DNA of 32,626 nt from Bacteroidales bacterium (GTDB taxonomy: Bacteria > Bacteroidota > Bacteroidia > Bacteroidales > JAGONC01). Shown one piece after another: positions 16,365 through 24,710 of the stretch. Each line of letters opens with the position of its first letter. Positions within the stretch are counted from its first letter, which is position 1. Under the pieces are notes generated by a model. That model did no database searches. It was not told the origin of the DNA and saw only the letters and a list, made by a program, of their open reading frames with translations. Made by a program: the position numbers and the translations under genes. Location: contig JAGLWB010000316.1 in NCBI GenBank assembly GCA_023133655.1, positions 1 to 32,626 of the forward strand, given 5' to 3'.

Positions 16365-17786
16365 ATGGAATATTTAATAGACAAAAGTAAGACTGAATTA
16401 GTAGAACTAATAAAAAAGCTACAACTGGAGATTGAACTTCAAAAAGAAAATGTAAGTGGGCTTAAGAATGCTGAGGAAAATTTAAAAGATTGCGAAAACA
16501 GGTTTCATGCGTATTCAAAGGCATCATTTGAAGCAATCGCTTTTTTTGATAAGGGAATCTGTTTTGATCAGAATTTTGCAGCGCAGCAGATGTTTGGATA
16601 CACGTTAGAAGAAGCCATTGGGAAGCCCGGTACAGATTGGGTTGCTCCGCAAAGCCGTGACCTGGTCAAAAAGAACATGCTTTCTGGGTATGAAAAACCA
16701 TATGAAGCTTTGGCCATGAGAAAGGATGGCACTGTTTTTCCGGCTGAAATAAGAGGTAAGATGATAAATTACAAAGACCGTAAAATCCGGGTTACTGCTT
16801 TAAATGATATTTCACAACGAAAAAAAGCAGAAAATGAACTTCAAAAAAGCGCAGAACAATTTAAACGATTATTTGATGCGATTCCTGATGCTATTTTCAT
16901 TACACGTATTGGAGGCGAAAACCCCGGACAGATTCTTGACGTGAATATTTCGGCAGAGAGGCAAACAGGTTACGATAGAAATGAATTACTGGAGATGAAT
17001 ATCCTAAAAGATTTGTCAATTGACACGTTTGATAAGGCAATATTTAAAGAAAGAGAGGGAAAATTGAGAGGCCAGGAAAGTATTCGATTTACCGAGAAAA
17101 AAAGGCGAAAAGACAGTTCCGAATACTGGACTGATGTGTTAACTATTATGATCGATTTTAATAATGTAAATGCAGCCTTGTCCGTAAACAGAGACATCAC
17201 CGAGCGCAAGCGGGTGGAGGAGAGATTGATAAATTCCGAGGAGCGTTTCAGGCAAATAACTGAAAATTCTCAGGAATGGATATGGGAAGTGGATTCAAAT
17301 GGTTTGTACACCTTTGCCAGTCAGGTAATGGGAAATATGCTTGGTTATAAGCTTGAAGAAATAGTTGATAAAAAACATTTTTATGACTTATTTCATCCAG
17401 AAGACCGAGAAGAATTAAAGAATGCTGCATTTGGAGTGTTCAAACAAAGACAACCGTTCCGGGAATTTATAAATCGTAACGTAACCAAAAACGGTAAAAT
17501 TGTCTGGCTTTCAACAAGCGGGGTTCCTATTCTTGATAACAACGGGAACCTGCTTGGTTACAGGGGGGCAGATATCAATATTACAGAGCGCAAGCAAGCG
17601 GAAGAAGAACTGAGAAAATACCGCGAACACCTTGAAGAACTGGTCAAGGAGCGTACTGCCGAACTCGAAGAGAGAAATAAGAAACTGGAACATTTTAATA
17701 AACTTTTTGTTGGGAGGGAATTCAGGATAAAAGAGCTAAGGGATAGGGTTAAGGAGCTTGAAGAAAAGATATCAGATAAAAGATAA
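16365..17786 (+). CDS. PAS-only sensor protein, three PAS domains, no kinase
   Basis: A 473-aa soluble protein: N-terminal coiled coil (1-45), PAS1 (about 47-150), PAS2 (165-280), PAS3 (293-408) and a C-terminal coiled coil (409-473) with [20 protein letters not shown]. The domain joints carry the DITERK-type motif that ends PAS/PAC domains. No histidine kinase, GGDEF, EAL or output domain is present, so it must signal through a partner. PAS3 and its DNA are nearly identical to the last PAS of the protein at 24711. The C-terminal coil is shared with the proteins at 17895 and 24711 and could be a docking or dimerisation module. Ligands cannot be told. First gene after the cluster promoter. Confidence 0.88.
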   Translation: MEYLIDKSKTELVELIKKLQLEIELQKENVSGLKNAEENLKDCENRFHAYSKASFEAIAFFDKGICFDQNFAAQQMFGYTLEEAIGKPGTDWVAPQSRDLVKKNMLSGYEKPYEALAMRKDGTVFPAEIRGKMINYKDRKIRVTALNDISQRKKAENELQKSAEQFKRLFDAIPDAIFITRIGGENPGQILDVNISAERQTGYDRNELLEMNILKDLSIDTFDKAIFKEREGKLRGQESIRFTEKKRRKDSSEYWTDVLTIMIDFNNVNAALSVNRDITERKRVEERLINSEERFRQITENSQEWIWEVDSNGLYTFASQVMGNMLGYKLEEIVDKKHFYDLFHPEDREELKNAAFGVFKQRQPFREFINRNVTKNGKIVWLSTSGVPILDNNGNLLGYRGADINITERKQAEEELRKYREHLEELVKERTAELEERNKKLEHFNKLFVGREFRIKELRDRVKELEEKISDKR

Positions 17787-17788
17787 AA

Positions 17789-17827
17789 GGAAGACGGGAG
17801 ACGGGAAACAGGAAACGGGAAGACAGG
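17789..17827 (+). repeat. GGGAGAC-type heptamer array
   Basis: About five 7-bp purine-rich units (GGAAGAC, GGGAGAC, GGGAAAC, AGGAAAC), starting 2 bp after the stop of the first PAS gene. A GC palindrome follows at 17843. No inverted partner array and no four-helix gene is present. Confidence 0.8.
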
Positions 17828-17842
17828 ATTTAATTTGACTAG

Positions 17843-17862
17843 CCCCGGACTTCAGTCCGGGG
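17843..17862. repeat. GC palindrome copy 1
   Basis: CCCCGGACTTCAGTCCGGGG, 8-bp stem plus a T-A pair and a tight loop. It could act as a REP-like element or an RNA hairpin in the message. The TTG-started extension of the next gene into it (from 17835) would translate this repeat and is rejected. Confidence 0.8.
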
Positions 17863-17894
17863 GAGGCGGGGGGCTGAAACACAAAACATTAAAA

Positions 17895-19661
17895 ATGAAA
17901 AATATCGAAAAAACCAAAGAACAGCTTTTAAAGGAGAATTCTCTTTTAAAAGCTAAAATTGCCGAGTTGGAAAAAAATAAAGAATTTTTTCAAATAATTG
18001 CAGAGAACACAAGTGATAATATCGGTATAACAACATTTGATCTTAAGGCAAAATATATCTATGTAAGCCCTTCAGTAAAATCCGTTCTTGGTTATGACCC
18101 GGAAGATCTGCTTGGAAAGTCCTTTTTCGATTTTATACATCCTGAGGATAAAAAAGTACTATTTCCTTTGTTGAAGAAATATGTTAATTTAAAGATTAAA
18201 AAACTTCTGATGGGAAAGGAATCACCTATTAATGAAATAATTGAATTTCGCTTTAAAAATAAAGCTGGTGATTGGCGTTTTATGCAAAGTAATATAAATA
18301 TTGCAGGGAAGCAGCTTCTTGCTGTTACCAGAGATATCACCGAACGCAAGCAGGCTGAAGTGGAAATGCAGAAACTTGCAGCGGTAGTGAAACACAGCAG
18401 CGAGCTTGTCAACCTCGGTACCCTCGATGGCAGGATGACCTTTCTGAATGAATCTGGGGGCAAAATGCTGGGTATAGAACCTCATGAAGTAGAGAATGTG
18501 AATATCATGGAGGTTATTCCCGATCATTTGATAGGGCTGGTAGAGAAGGAACTTCTACCAGCACTGATGAAGAGGGGAACATGGGAGGGAGACCTGCAAT
18601 ATCGCAACATGAAAACCGGTGTACTCACGGACGTACATGCGATAACATTCACCGTCAAGGATCCTGATACAGGAGAACCACAGTTTCTGGCTAACGTTTC
18701 GCAGGACATCACCGAACGCAAGCAGGCAGAAATAATGCTAAAAGAAAGCGAGGAGAAGATACGAGCTATTCTTGATGCTAGTCCCGATGTAATACATCTG
18801 CTTGATAGCAATGGAATCATTCTCTCTACGAATGAGGGCTATGCAAAAAGATTGGGCTTAGAGATAGATGACATTGTTGGTAAAAGCGTTTTTGATTATA
18901 CCCGACATGAATCAATACACAAAAGGAAAGCGGCAATGGATAAGGTCTTCAGGACGGGTGAGTCGGTACAATTCGAAGATAAATCAGCAGCTGGCGTATT
19001 CGAATCACATGTTCATCCTGTTTTTAATCCTGCGGGAGAAGTAACAGCGGTTGCCGTTTATGCCCGCGACATTACCGAGCGCAAGCAGGCGGAGGAAGCG
19101 CTTCGTGAGAGTGAAGAGAAATACAGGAGCCTTTATACATCTGCCAATGATGCTGTTTTCTTAATGCAAAACAATAGATTTATAGCATGCAATCCTAAAA
19201 CATTGGAGATGTTTGGTTGTATGGTGGATGAAATTGTAGGACACTCACCAATAGAATTTTCACCTGAGTATCAACCCGATGGAGGACTTTCCTCGGAAAA
19301 AGCCCTGGAAAAAATAAATGCTACCCTGGCTGGAGAACCGCAATTTTTTGAATGGGCTCATCAACAAAAAGATGGCTCACCATTTGATGCAGAAGTATCA
19401 TTGAATAAAATGATGCTTTCCGACGGTGAATATATTCATGCCATAGTAAGGGACATCACCGAGCGTAAGAAAGCGGAAGAGGAATTGAGAAAACACCGCG
19501 AACACCTTGAAGAGATGGTTAAAGAACGGACAGCCGAACTCGAAGAAAAAAATGAGAAACTGGAATATTTTAATAAACTTTTTGTCGGGAGGGAATTCAG
19601 GATAAAGGAGCTTAGGGATAAGGTTAAGGAGCTGGAAAATAAGATATCAGATAACAGATAA
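17895..19661 (+). CDS. PAS-only sensor protein, four PAS domains, no kinase
   Basis: A 588-aa soluble protein starting at the ATG at 17895 ([15 protein letters not shown]), matching the start of the kinase at 26236. It has an N-terminal leucine-zipper-like coil (1-32), PAS1 (about 33-146), PAS2 (155-272), PAS3 (283-393), PAS4 (405-521), then the same C-terminal coil as its neighbours ([20 protein letters not shown]). Each PAS ends in DITERKQAE or a near variant, coded by almost the same GC-rich DNA. There is no catalytic domain. It probably senses small molecules or redox state and passes this on by contact with a kinase. It is between the first PAS gene and cheR. Confidence 0.88.
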   Translation: MKNIEKTKEQLLKENSLLKAKIAELEKNKEFFQIIAENTSDNIGITTFDLKAKYIYVSPSVKSVLGYDPEDLLGKSFFDFIHPEDKKVLFPLLKKYVNLKIKKLLMGKESPINEIIEFRFKNKAGDWRFMQSNINIAGKQLLAVTRDITERKQAEVEMQKLAAVVKHSSELVNLGTLDGRMTFLNESGGKMLGIEPHEVENVNIMEVIPDHLIGLVEKELLPALMKRGTWEGDLQYRNMKTGVLTDVHAITFTVKDPDTGEPQFLANVSQDITERKQAEIMLKESEEKIRAILDASPDVIHLLDSNGIILSTNEGYAKRLGLEIDDIVGKSVFDYTRHESIHKRKAAMDKVFRTGESVQFEDKSAAGVFESHVHPVFNPAGEVTAVAVYARDITERKQAEEALRESEEKYRSLYTSANDAVFLMQNNRFIACNPKTLEMFGCMVDEIVGHSPIEFSPEYQPDGGLSSEKALEKINATLAGEPQFFEWAHQQKDGSPFDAEVSLNKMMLSDGEYIHAIVRDITERKKAEEELRKHREHLEEMVKERTAELEEKNEKLEYFNKLFVGREFRIKELRDKVKELENKISDNR

Positions 19662-19663
19662 AA

Positions 19664-19746
19664 GGAAGACGGGAGACGGGAAACGGGAGACAGGAAGACA
19701 GGAGACGGGAGACAGGAGACAGGAGACAGGAAACAGGAAAAACGGG
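19664..19746 (+). repeat. GGGAGAC-type heptamer array, long copy
   Basis: Eleven to twelve units (GGGAGAC, AGGAGAC, GGGAAAC, one 8-bp unit), starting 2 bp after the stop codon of the four-PAS gene and followed by a GC palindrome at 19769. The longest of the three arrays of this type. Confidence 0.85.
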
Positions 19747-19768
19747 ATTTAATTTGGATGATGAATAG

Positions 19769-19788
19769 CCCCGGACTTCAGTCCGGGG
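19769..19788. repeat. GC palindrome copy 2
   Basis: Identical to CCCCGGACTTCAGTCCGGGG at 17843. A separate 12-bp palindrome GCCCAGCTGGGC lies 28 bp further (19817-19828). Confidence 0.8.
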
Positions 19789-19864
19789 GTGAAAAAGCAT
19801 CCAACACCCTTTCCTGGCCCAGCTGGGCAAATGACTACTGAATGGCATAATACGAAATACGAAA

Positions 19865-20692
19865 TTGAAAGAAATAAAAAATATTCTGAACCTTTTGAAA
19901 GAGCAAAGAGGTTTCGACTTTACCGAATACCGTACATCAATGCTTGAACGCAGGGTTCAAAAAAGAGTTTACAGCACCAATTGCAGAAATTTTGATAATT
20001 ATCTCGAATACCTGGATCATCATCCCGGTGAATTAGATAATCTGATTGATGTTTTCACAATTAATGTCAGTCGTTTTTATAGAAACTCCTTGTCTTTTGA
20101 ATACATCAGCAAAATAATTATTCCTGAGCTGTTTTTAGCCAAAGCAAAAGAAAATGATAACAACCTTAGGATTTGGTCAGCCGGTTGTTCGTTTGGTGAA
20201 GAACCCTATTCAATGGCAATTATTTTCAATGAATTCCTTAGAAAAGAAGAAACCTCCATTAAACTGAATATTTTTGCTACCGACATCGATAAAAAAGCAT
20301 TAAAACGGGCTTCTGAAGGGTGTTATGGTTTTAATAGTATTGAAAAAATAAAATTTGGTATCTTTAAGAAATTTTTCACCAAAGAAGGAGAACAATTTAA
20401 AATAGATCCTGAAATAAAAAAAATGGTACAGTTTTCTTTCTACGATCTGCTCGACGAAAAACATATTGTTCCTCCCGAAAGTATTTTCGGAAGTTTCGAT
20501 ATTATTCTTTGCCGAAATGTTCTGATTTATTTTAATCTGGACTATCAGAAAATAATATTTAATAAGCTTTACAGATCTTTGAATAAAAATGGCTACCTGA
20601 TTTTAGGTGAAGCAGAAGTACCTGTTGAAGGTTTTAAGCATAAATTCAGGAGGGAGAATAAATGTTGTAAAATATATAGGAAGAGTAGTTGA
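19865..20692 (+). CDS. cheR: CheR-type protein-glutamate O-methyltransferase
   Basis: A SAM-dependent methyltransferase that in chemotaxis methylates glutamates on receptors. The 275-aa length is that of a complete CheR. The N-terminal helical domain (about 1-75, GFDFTEYRTSMLERRVQKR) is followed by the catalytic domain with SAG-CSFGEEPYS (SAM site), FATDIDKKALKRA and DIILCRNVLIYF. The best start is TTG at 19865: an in-frame stop lies at 19832, and the next ATG would remove part of the conserved N-terminal domain. No cheB, cheA, cheW or receptor gene is in the window. The next gene is a hybrid kinase with a Gln/Glu-rich coil that may be its target. This fits CheR proteins associated with hybrid kinases rather than motility. 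Confidence 0.88.
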   Translation: MKEIKNILNLLKEQRGFDFTEYRTSMLERRVQKRVYSTNCRNFDNYLEYLDHHPGELDNLIDVFTINVSRFYRNSLSFEYISKIIIPELFLAKAKENDNNLRIWSAGCSFGEEPYSMAIIFNEFLRKEETSIKLNIFATDIDKKALKRASEGCYGFNSIEKIKFGIFKKFFTKEGEQFKIDPEIKKMVQFSFYDLLDEKHIVPPESIFGSFDIILCRNVLIYFNLDYQKIIFNKLYRSLNKNGYLILGEAEVPVEGFKHKFRRENKCCKIYRKSS

Positions 20693-20775
20693 GTGAGTTA
20701 AGTAAGGTGAGTAGGTGAATTAAAGCCCACCATCCACTAAACCACTCAACTACTTAACCACTCACCCACTTAACT
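20684..20775. repeat. Solo octamer array hairpin without a gene
   Basis: A purine-rich block of octamer units (GTAGTTGA, GTGAGTTA, AGTAAGGT, GAGTAGGT) is followed, after a short spacer, by the pyrimidine-rich inverted block (AACCACTC, AACTACTT, ACCCACTT). The two could fold into one long imperfect hairpin. The left block begins in the last codons of cheR (stop 20690-20692). Units match those flanking the four-helix gene at 24232. Confidence 0.8.
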
Positions 20776-20788
20776 GAAATCTAAAAGC

Positions 20789-23700
20789 ATGAAACTATCA
20801 TCATTCAAAAGCATCCGAACCCGTTTAACATACTGGTTCCTTCTATTATCACTCATTCCCTTATTAATTATACTAGTAATTACTTATTTTCAACAGGTTA
20901 ATGTTATTGAGACCAGGACATTTGACAAACTTACAGCAATACGTGATTTGAAAGTTGAACAACTGGAAAACTGGCTAACCGAAAGGACGGGTGATCTATT
21001 AACAGCATCCACTGATAATGAATTAATAATTCTCGAAGAAATAATTTTTAAGGAGCACAAAGATCAGAGCAATCTTATAGAATATAAGAACATTCGCCGC
21101 ATCCTGAACCGGTATCTGAGCAACTATGACGCTTATAGTGAGATATTTATAATCAATCCCCGAACAGGTATTGTTGAAATATCTACCAATCAAAATTATG
21201 AAGGAATGGATAAATCCGATTATACTTACTTCACCGAACCTCTGCAGACCGGCGGGCTATTTATTAAAGATGTCTATTATTCAAAGACATTATTAAGAAA
21301 TGCGATGACTTTTTCTATTCCCATATTCTGTTCAGCGCATGAGCCACCACATATTATCGGCATTATGGTGGCACGTGTTGACTTGAAAAACTCTCTTTAT
21401 GCTTTGCTGATGGATAGGGTCGGTCTTGGTGAAACCGGTGAAACTCTGATTGTAAGCAAAGATATTGTGGCTTTGAATGAACTCCGCTGGTATGATAATG
21501 CACCGTTAAACCTTCAGATATCTGACGAACCTGCTGTTAATGCTGCATATGGGGAAACAGGGATAATGGTTACTTCCGATTATAGAGGTAAAGATATTCT
21601 GGCTGCTTATACTTACATTCCTCAAACAGGCTGGGGCTTTATCTGCAAACAGGATATGTACGAATTGAATGCCCCCATTCGCGAAATGATAATGTATGTT
21701 ATAATTGTTTTTATTTTTACAGCAATCGTAATTTCCATAATTGCATTTGGTATAAGCAAATCTATTTCAAAACCGATTGTTGAAATGGATAGTGTCGCTC
21801 AAAAAATAAGGGCTGGCGACTTTTCAGTTAGAAATACGATTACTTCGAAGGATGAATTAGGGTCATTAGCCCTTGCATTCAATAATATGGCAGAGACGAC
21901 TGAGTCCAGAATAAAAATCCAACAAGGAATTTCTAATATTTCCGAAACAATGATCGGACAGTCGTCCATGCAGGAATTTGGTTCGGAATTACTTAAGCAA
22001 TTGATGGAAATTACAGGAGCCAACATGAGCACATTTTATATTCTGAATGAAGCGACATCGGAATATGAACATTTCGCATCTGTAGGTGCCAATGAAAAAT
22101 TGCTAAAACCTTTTAATGCTGAAAACCCTGAAGGAGAATTTGGCAACGCATTTTCGAAGAAAAGCATTTACTATCTCCAGGAGATTCCGGAAGACACAAT
22201 TTTCAAATATAAAACCACTGCCGGCGATGCAATACCTAAGGAAATAATTACTATTCCTGTATTGGTTGAGAGCACAGTAGTGGCCCTTATTTCACTTGTA
22301 AATATTCAAAAGTTTAGCAAAGAATGCTATGATATTCTAAAGCTATCATGGCTGAGTATAAATTCGTCTTACTCGAGTTTACTGGGAGGTGAGAGAACCC
22401 GGATCCTTGCCGAACAGCTTTCCAAAACCAACCGGCAATTAGAAGCCCAAACCGAAGAATTACAGGATCAGGCAGAAGAGTTACAAGACCAGGCTGAAGA
22501 ATTGCAACTTACTTCAGAAGAGCTACAAGAACAGAATCTTGAACTCGAAGCTCAAAGAATTCAGGTGGAAGAAGCAAACCGCTTGAAAAGCGAATTCCTG
22601 TCCAATATGAGCCACGAATTGCGAACGCCACTTAATTCCATTATGGCGCTCTCACGTGTATTAATTACCCAGACTAAAAACAAACTCAGTGATGAAGAAA
22701 ATAATTATCTCGAAATCGTTGAACGAAATGGTAAACGTCTATTATCTCTTGTTAATGACATTCTTGACCTGTCGAAAATTGAGGCAGGAAAAGTGGAAAT
22801 CTTGCCGGAATTTATTTCAATAGGTGCTCTTCTGCAGCTTATTAAAGAGAACATGCAATCCTTTATAGAGGAGAAAGGTTTGACCTTTACTTTAAGTGTT
22901 CCTGATAACTTGCCAAAAGTAGAAACTGACGAATCGAGGCTGCATCAGGTTTTAACTAATATCATTGGTAATGCGGTAAAATTTACCGAGAAAGGAAGTG
23001 TTGATATCGCAGTTAAACACGATTCACAAAATGTTCTCATTGAAGTGAATGACACCGGCGTTGGAATTTCAAAAGAAGTACTTCCACATATTTTTGATGA
23101 ATTTAGACAAGCTGATGGTACTTCGTCCCGCCAATATGAAGGTACCGGCCTCGGGCTTGCCATTGCCAATAAAATGACAAATATCCTTGGTGGTAATATT
23201 AAGGTTAAAAGTAAATTAGGAAAGGGCTCAGTTTTCATTATTACTATCCCGATTAAGTGGCATGAAGAGATACTTCTTGCCCAAGATGTAAACTTGAAAA
23301 CTACCACTCAATCTGAAAAAAGTACAATTTTAGTAGTTGATGATGAGCAAAAAACAGTTAAAGATATTTCCAATACCTGTATCCTGATCGTGGAAGATAA
23401 CCAGGATGCCATAATTCAGGTTAAGGCAGTTTTGGAAAATGAAGGATATAAAATTGATGTGGCCGGCAGCGGACAGGAAGCCCTGGATTACGTTCAGCAT
23501 ACTATTCCCGATGGGATTATCCTGGACCTGATGATGCCCGATATTGATGGTTTTGAAGTTCTGGAAAAAATTAGAAATATTGAAAAAACCAAAAAGATCC
23601 CTGTTTTAGTGCTAACTGCAAAAGACCTGTCCAAAGAAGAGCTTAAAAAATTAAGTTCCAACAATATACAACAAATAGTCCAAAAAGGCGATGTAGATAT

Positions 23701-24193
23701 TGAGGGCTTGCTTTATAAAGTAAAATTATTGCTTGGAAATGAACCAAAATCCAAGACAAAAGACAAAAGGAAAAAGCTGGAGCGGAACGGAAGTCCGCTT
23801 CAGGCGGATGAAGATGTTACCAATGCTGATTTGCCAAATGTTCTGATTGTTGAAGATAATCCGGATAATATGATGACGATTAAAGCAATATTAAAAGGGA
23901 AATATAATATTGCTGAAGCAGTTGATGGAGCACAAGGCTTAAGAATGGCACTATTTCAAATTCCGGATATTATTCTTCTCGACATGGCTTTACCAAAAAT
24001 GGCTGGAGAGGAAATTGTCCGAATTCTTAAAATTAATAATGAAACTAAGAATATTCCTATAGTAGCAGTGACAGCCCGGACCATGAAAGGCGACAAAGAA
24101 AAACTCCTGGAAGTTGGTTGTGATGGATATATTCCAAAACCAATTGACCCGGAGACGTTGTTAGCGGAAATTGGTAATTTGTTGAGTGGTTAA
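20789..24193 (+). CDS. Membrane hybrid histidine kinase, Cache-HAMP-GAF-HK-REC-REC
   Basis: A 1134-aa sensor. TM1 about 15-34, periplasmic double-Cache domain (about 38-295, SDYTYFTEPLQTGG), TM2 about 299-321, HAMP (322-375), GAF (about 395-530), a coil of EELQ-type heptads (about 551-595), HisKA with H609 (MSHELRTP), HATPase (N-box GNAVKFTE, G1 DTGVGI, G2 GTGLGLAIAN), receiver 1 with D913 (ILDLMMP) and receiver 2 with D1065 (LLDMALP). A stray ILVVDDEQ segment at about 846 resembles the start of a lost extra receiver. The linker between receivers (about 988-1010) is coded by a heptamer array and palindrome. It likely senses an extracellular ligand and relays phosphate to the nearby receivers. 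It follows cheR. Its stop lies in an octamer array. Confidence 0.93.
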   Translation: MKLSSFKSIRTRLTYWFLLLSLIPLLIILVITYFQQVNVIETRTFDKLTAIRDLKVEQLENWLTERTGDLLTASTDNELIILEEIIFKEHKDQSNLIEYKNIRRILNRYLSNYDAYSEIFIINPRTGIVEISTNQNYEGMDKSDYTYFTEPLQTGGLFIKDVYYSKTLLRNAMTFSIPIFCSAHEPPHIIGIMVARVDLKNSLYALLMDRVGLGETGETLIVSKDIVALNELRWYDNAPLNLQISDEPAVNAAYGETGIMVTSDYRGKDILAAYTYIPQTGWGFICKQDMYELNAPIREMIMYVIIVFIFTAIVISIIAFGISKSISKPIVEMDSVAQKIRAGDFSVRNTITSKDELGSLALAFNNMAETTESRIKIQQGISNISETMIGQSSMQEFGSELLKQLMEITGANMSTFYILNEATSEYEHFASVGANEKLLKPFNAENPEGEFGNAFSKKSIYYLQEIPEDTIFKYKTTAGDAIPKEIITIPVLVESTVVALISLVNIQKFSKECYDILKLSWLSINSSYSSLLGGERTRILAEQLSKTNRQLEAQTEELQDQAEELQDQAEELQLTSEELQEQNLELEAQRIQVEEANRLKSEFLSNMSHELRTPLNSIMALSRVLITQTKNKLSDEENNYLEIVERNGKRLLSLVNDILDLSKIEAGKVEILPEFISIGALLQLIKENMQSFIEEKGLTFTLSVPDNLPKVETDESRLHQVLTNIIGNAVKFTEKGSVDIAVKHDSQNVLIEVNDTGVGISKEVLPHIFDEFRQADGTSSRQYEGTGLGLAIANKMTNILGGNIKVKSKLGKGSVFIITIPIKWHEEILLAQDVNLKTTTQSEKSTILVVDDEQKTVKDISNTCILIVEDNQDAIIQVKAVLENEGYKIDVAGSGQEALDYVQHTIPDGIILDLMMPDIDGFEVLEKIRNIEKTKKIPVLVLTAKDLSKEELKKLSSNNIQQIVQKGDVDIEGLLYKVKLLLGNEPKSKTKDKRKKLERNGSPLQADEDVTNADLPNVLIVEDNPDNMMTIKAILKGKYNIAEAVDGAQGLRMALFQIPDIILLDMALPKMAGEEIVRILKINNETKNIPIVAVTARTMKGDKEKLLEVGCDGYIPKPIDPETLLAEIGNLLSG
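23751..23810 (+). repeat. Heptamer array plus palindrome inside the kinase coding region
   Basis: Four heptamers CCAAGAC, AAAAGAC, AAAAGGA, AAAAGCT (23751-23778) are followed by a GC-rich palindromic stretch with GCGGA/TCCGC and AGTCCGCTTCAGGCGGA. The order array-then-palindrome is that of the intergenic copies, but the stretch stays in frame and codes the charged linker between the two receivers. Confidence 0.6.
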
Positions 24194-24214
24194 GTGGTTG
24201 AGTAGGTGAGTTGG
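24181..24214. repeat. Octamer array, left flank of four-helix unit 4
   Basis: Four 8-bp units GTTGAGTG, GTTAAGTG, GTTGAGTA, GGTGAGTT. The array codes the last residues and the TAA stop of the hybrid kinase. Inverted relative to the pyrimidine-rich part of the array at 24611-24684. Confidence 0.85.
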
Positions 24215-24231
24215 GAAATTTTAGAAAAATA

Positions 24232-24621
24232 ATGAGTGAAAATAAATCAACATTTGAGACGTTGGAAGTCTGGATTAAATCCAGAGAAATGCGGAACAGG
24301 ATATCGGAACTTTCAAAGGATTTTTCTTCTGAAGAGAAGTACAGACTCACTGATCAGATGATCCGTGCCTCACGTTCCGTAACTGCAAATATTGCAGAAG
24401 GTTATGGCAGGTATCATTATCAGGAGAACATACAATTCTGCAGAATAGCAAGAGGATCATTATTTGAGTTAGTTGATCATTTGACAGCTGCACTTGATGA
24501 AAATTATATTGATGAAGAGATTTATAGAAATATAAAATCAGACATATTGGAAATCATAAGATTACTAAATGGATATATAAAATATCTTTCAACAAGGAAG
24601 AGAGATAAAAGAGTTGAGTAA
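24232..24621 (+). CDS. Four-helix-bundle protein, S23/IVS-Avd family (copy 4)
   Basis: A 129-aa protein with the family motifs FETLEVWIKSREM, QMIRASRSVTANIAEGYG and NIQFCRIARGSLFELVDHL. I start at the ATG at 24232; a TTG at 24211 would lie in the octamer array and add seven residues not seen in relatives. The last three codons (Arg, Val, Glu) and TAA come from the right-hand array. The gene sits between a hybrid kinase and a receiver-PAS protein and has no evident link to signalling, so it looks like an insertion into the sensory cluster. Function unknown; relatives are basic helical oligomers. Confidence 0.87.
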   Translation: MSENKSTFETLEVWIKSREMRNRISELSKDFSSEEKYRLTDQMIRASRSVTANIAEGYGRYHYQENIQFCRIARGSLFELVDHLTAALDENYIDEEIYRNIKSDILEIIRLLNGYIKYLSTRKRDKRVE

Positions 24622-24684
24622 GTTGAGTTGATGAGTAGTTCCCACTTACCTACTTACCTACTCACCTACTCAACTACTCAACTT
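24611..24684. repeat. Octamer array, right flank of four-helix unit 4
   Basis: A purine-rich part (GTTGAGTA, AGTTGAGT, TGATGAGT) is followed by a pyrimidine-rich inverted part (ACTTACCT twice, ACTCACCT, ACTCAACT twice). It can pair with itself or with the array at 24181. It contains the stop of the four-helix gene. Two further heptamers CCTGAAA follow at 24689-24702, just before the next gene. Confidence 0.85.
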
Positions 24685-24710
24685 TAAACCTGAAACCTGA
24701 AACAAACATC

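Noticed and set aside
17835-17894. TTG-started N-terminal extension of the four-PAS protein
   Set aside because: It would translate the GC palindrome; the ATG at 17895 matches the start of the paralogous N-terminus at 26236.
19865-20692. Chemotaxis operon
   Set aside because: Only cheR is present; no cheA, cheW, cheB, receptor or motility gene is in the window.
5282-24621. Diversity-generating retroelement, because of the Avd-like proteins
   Set aside because: No reverse transcriptase and no template/variable repeat pair is visible near any of the four genes.
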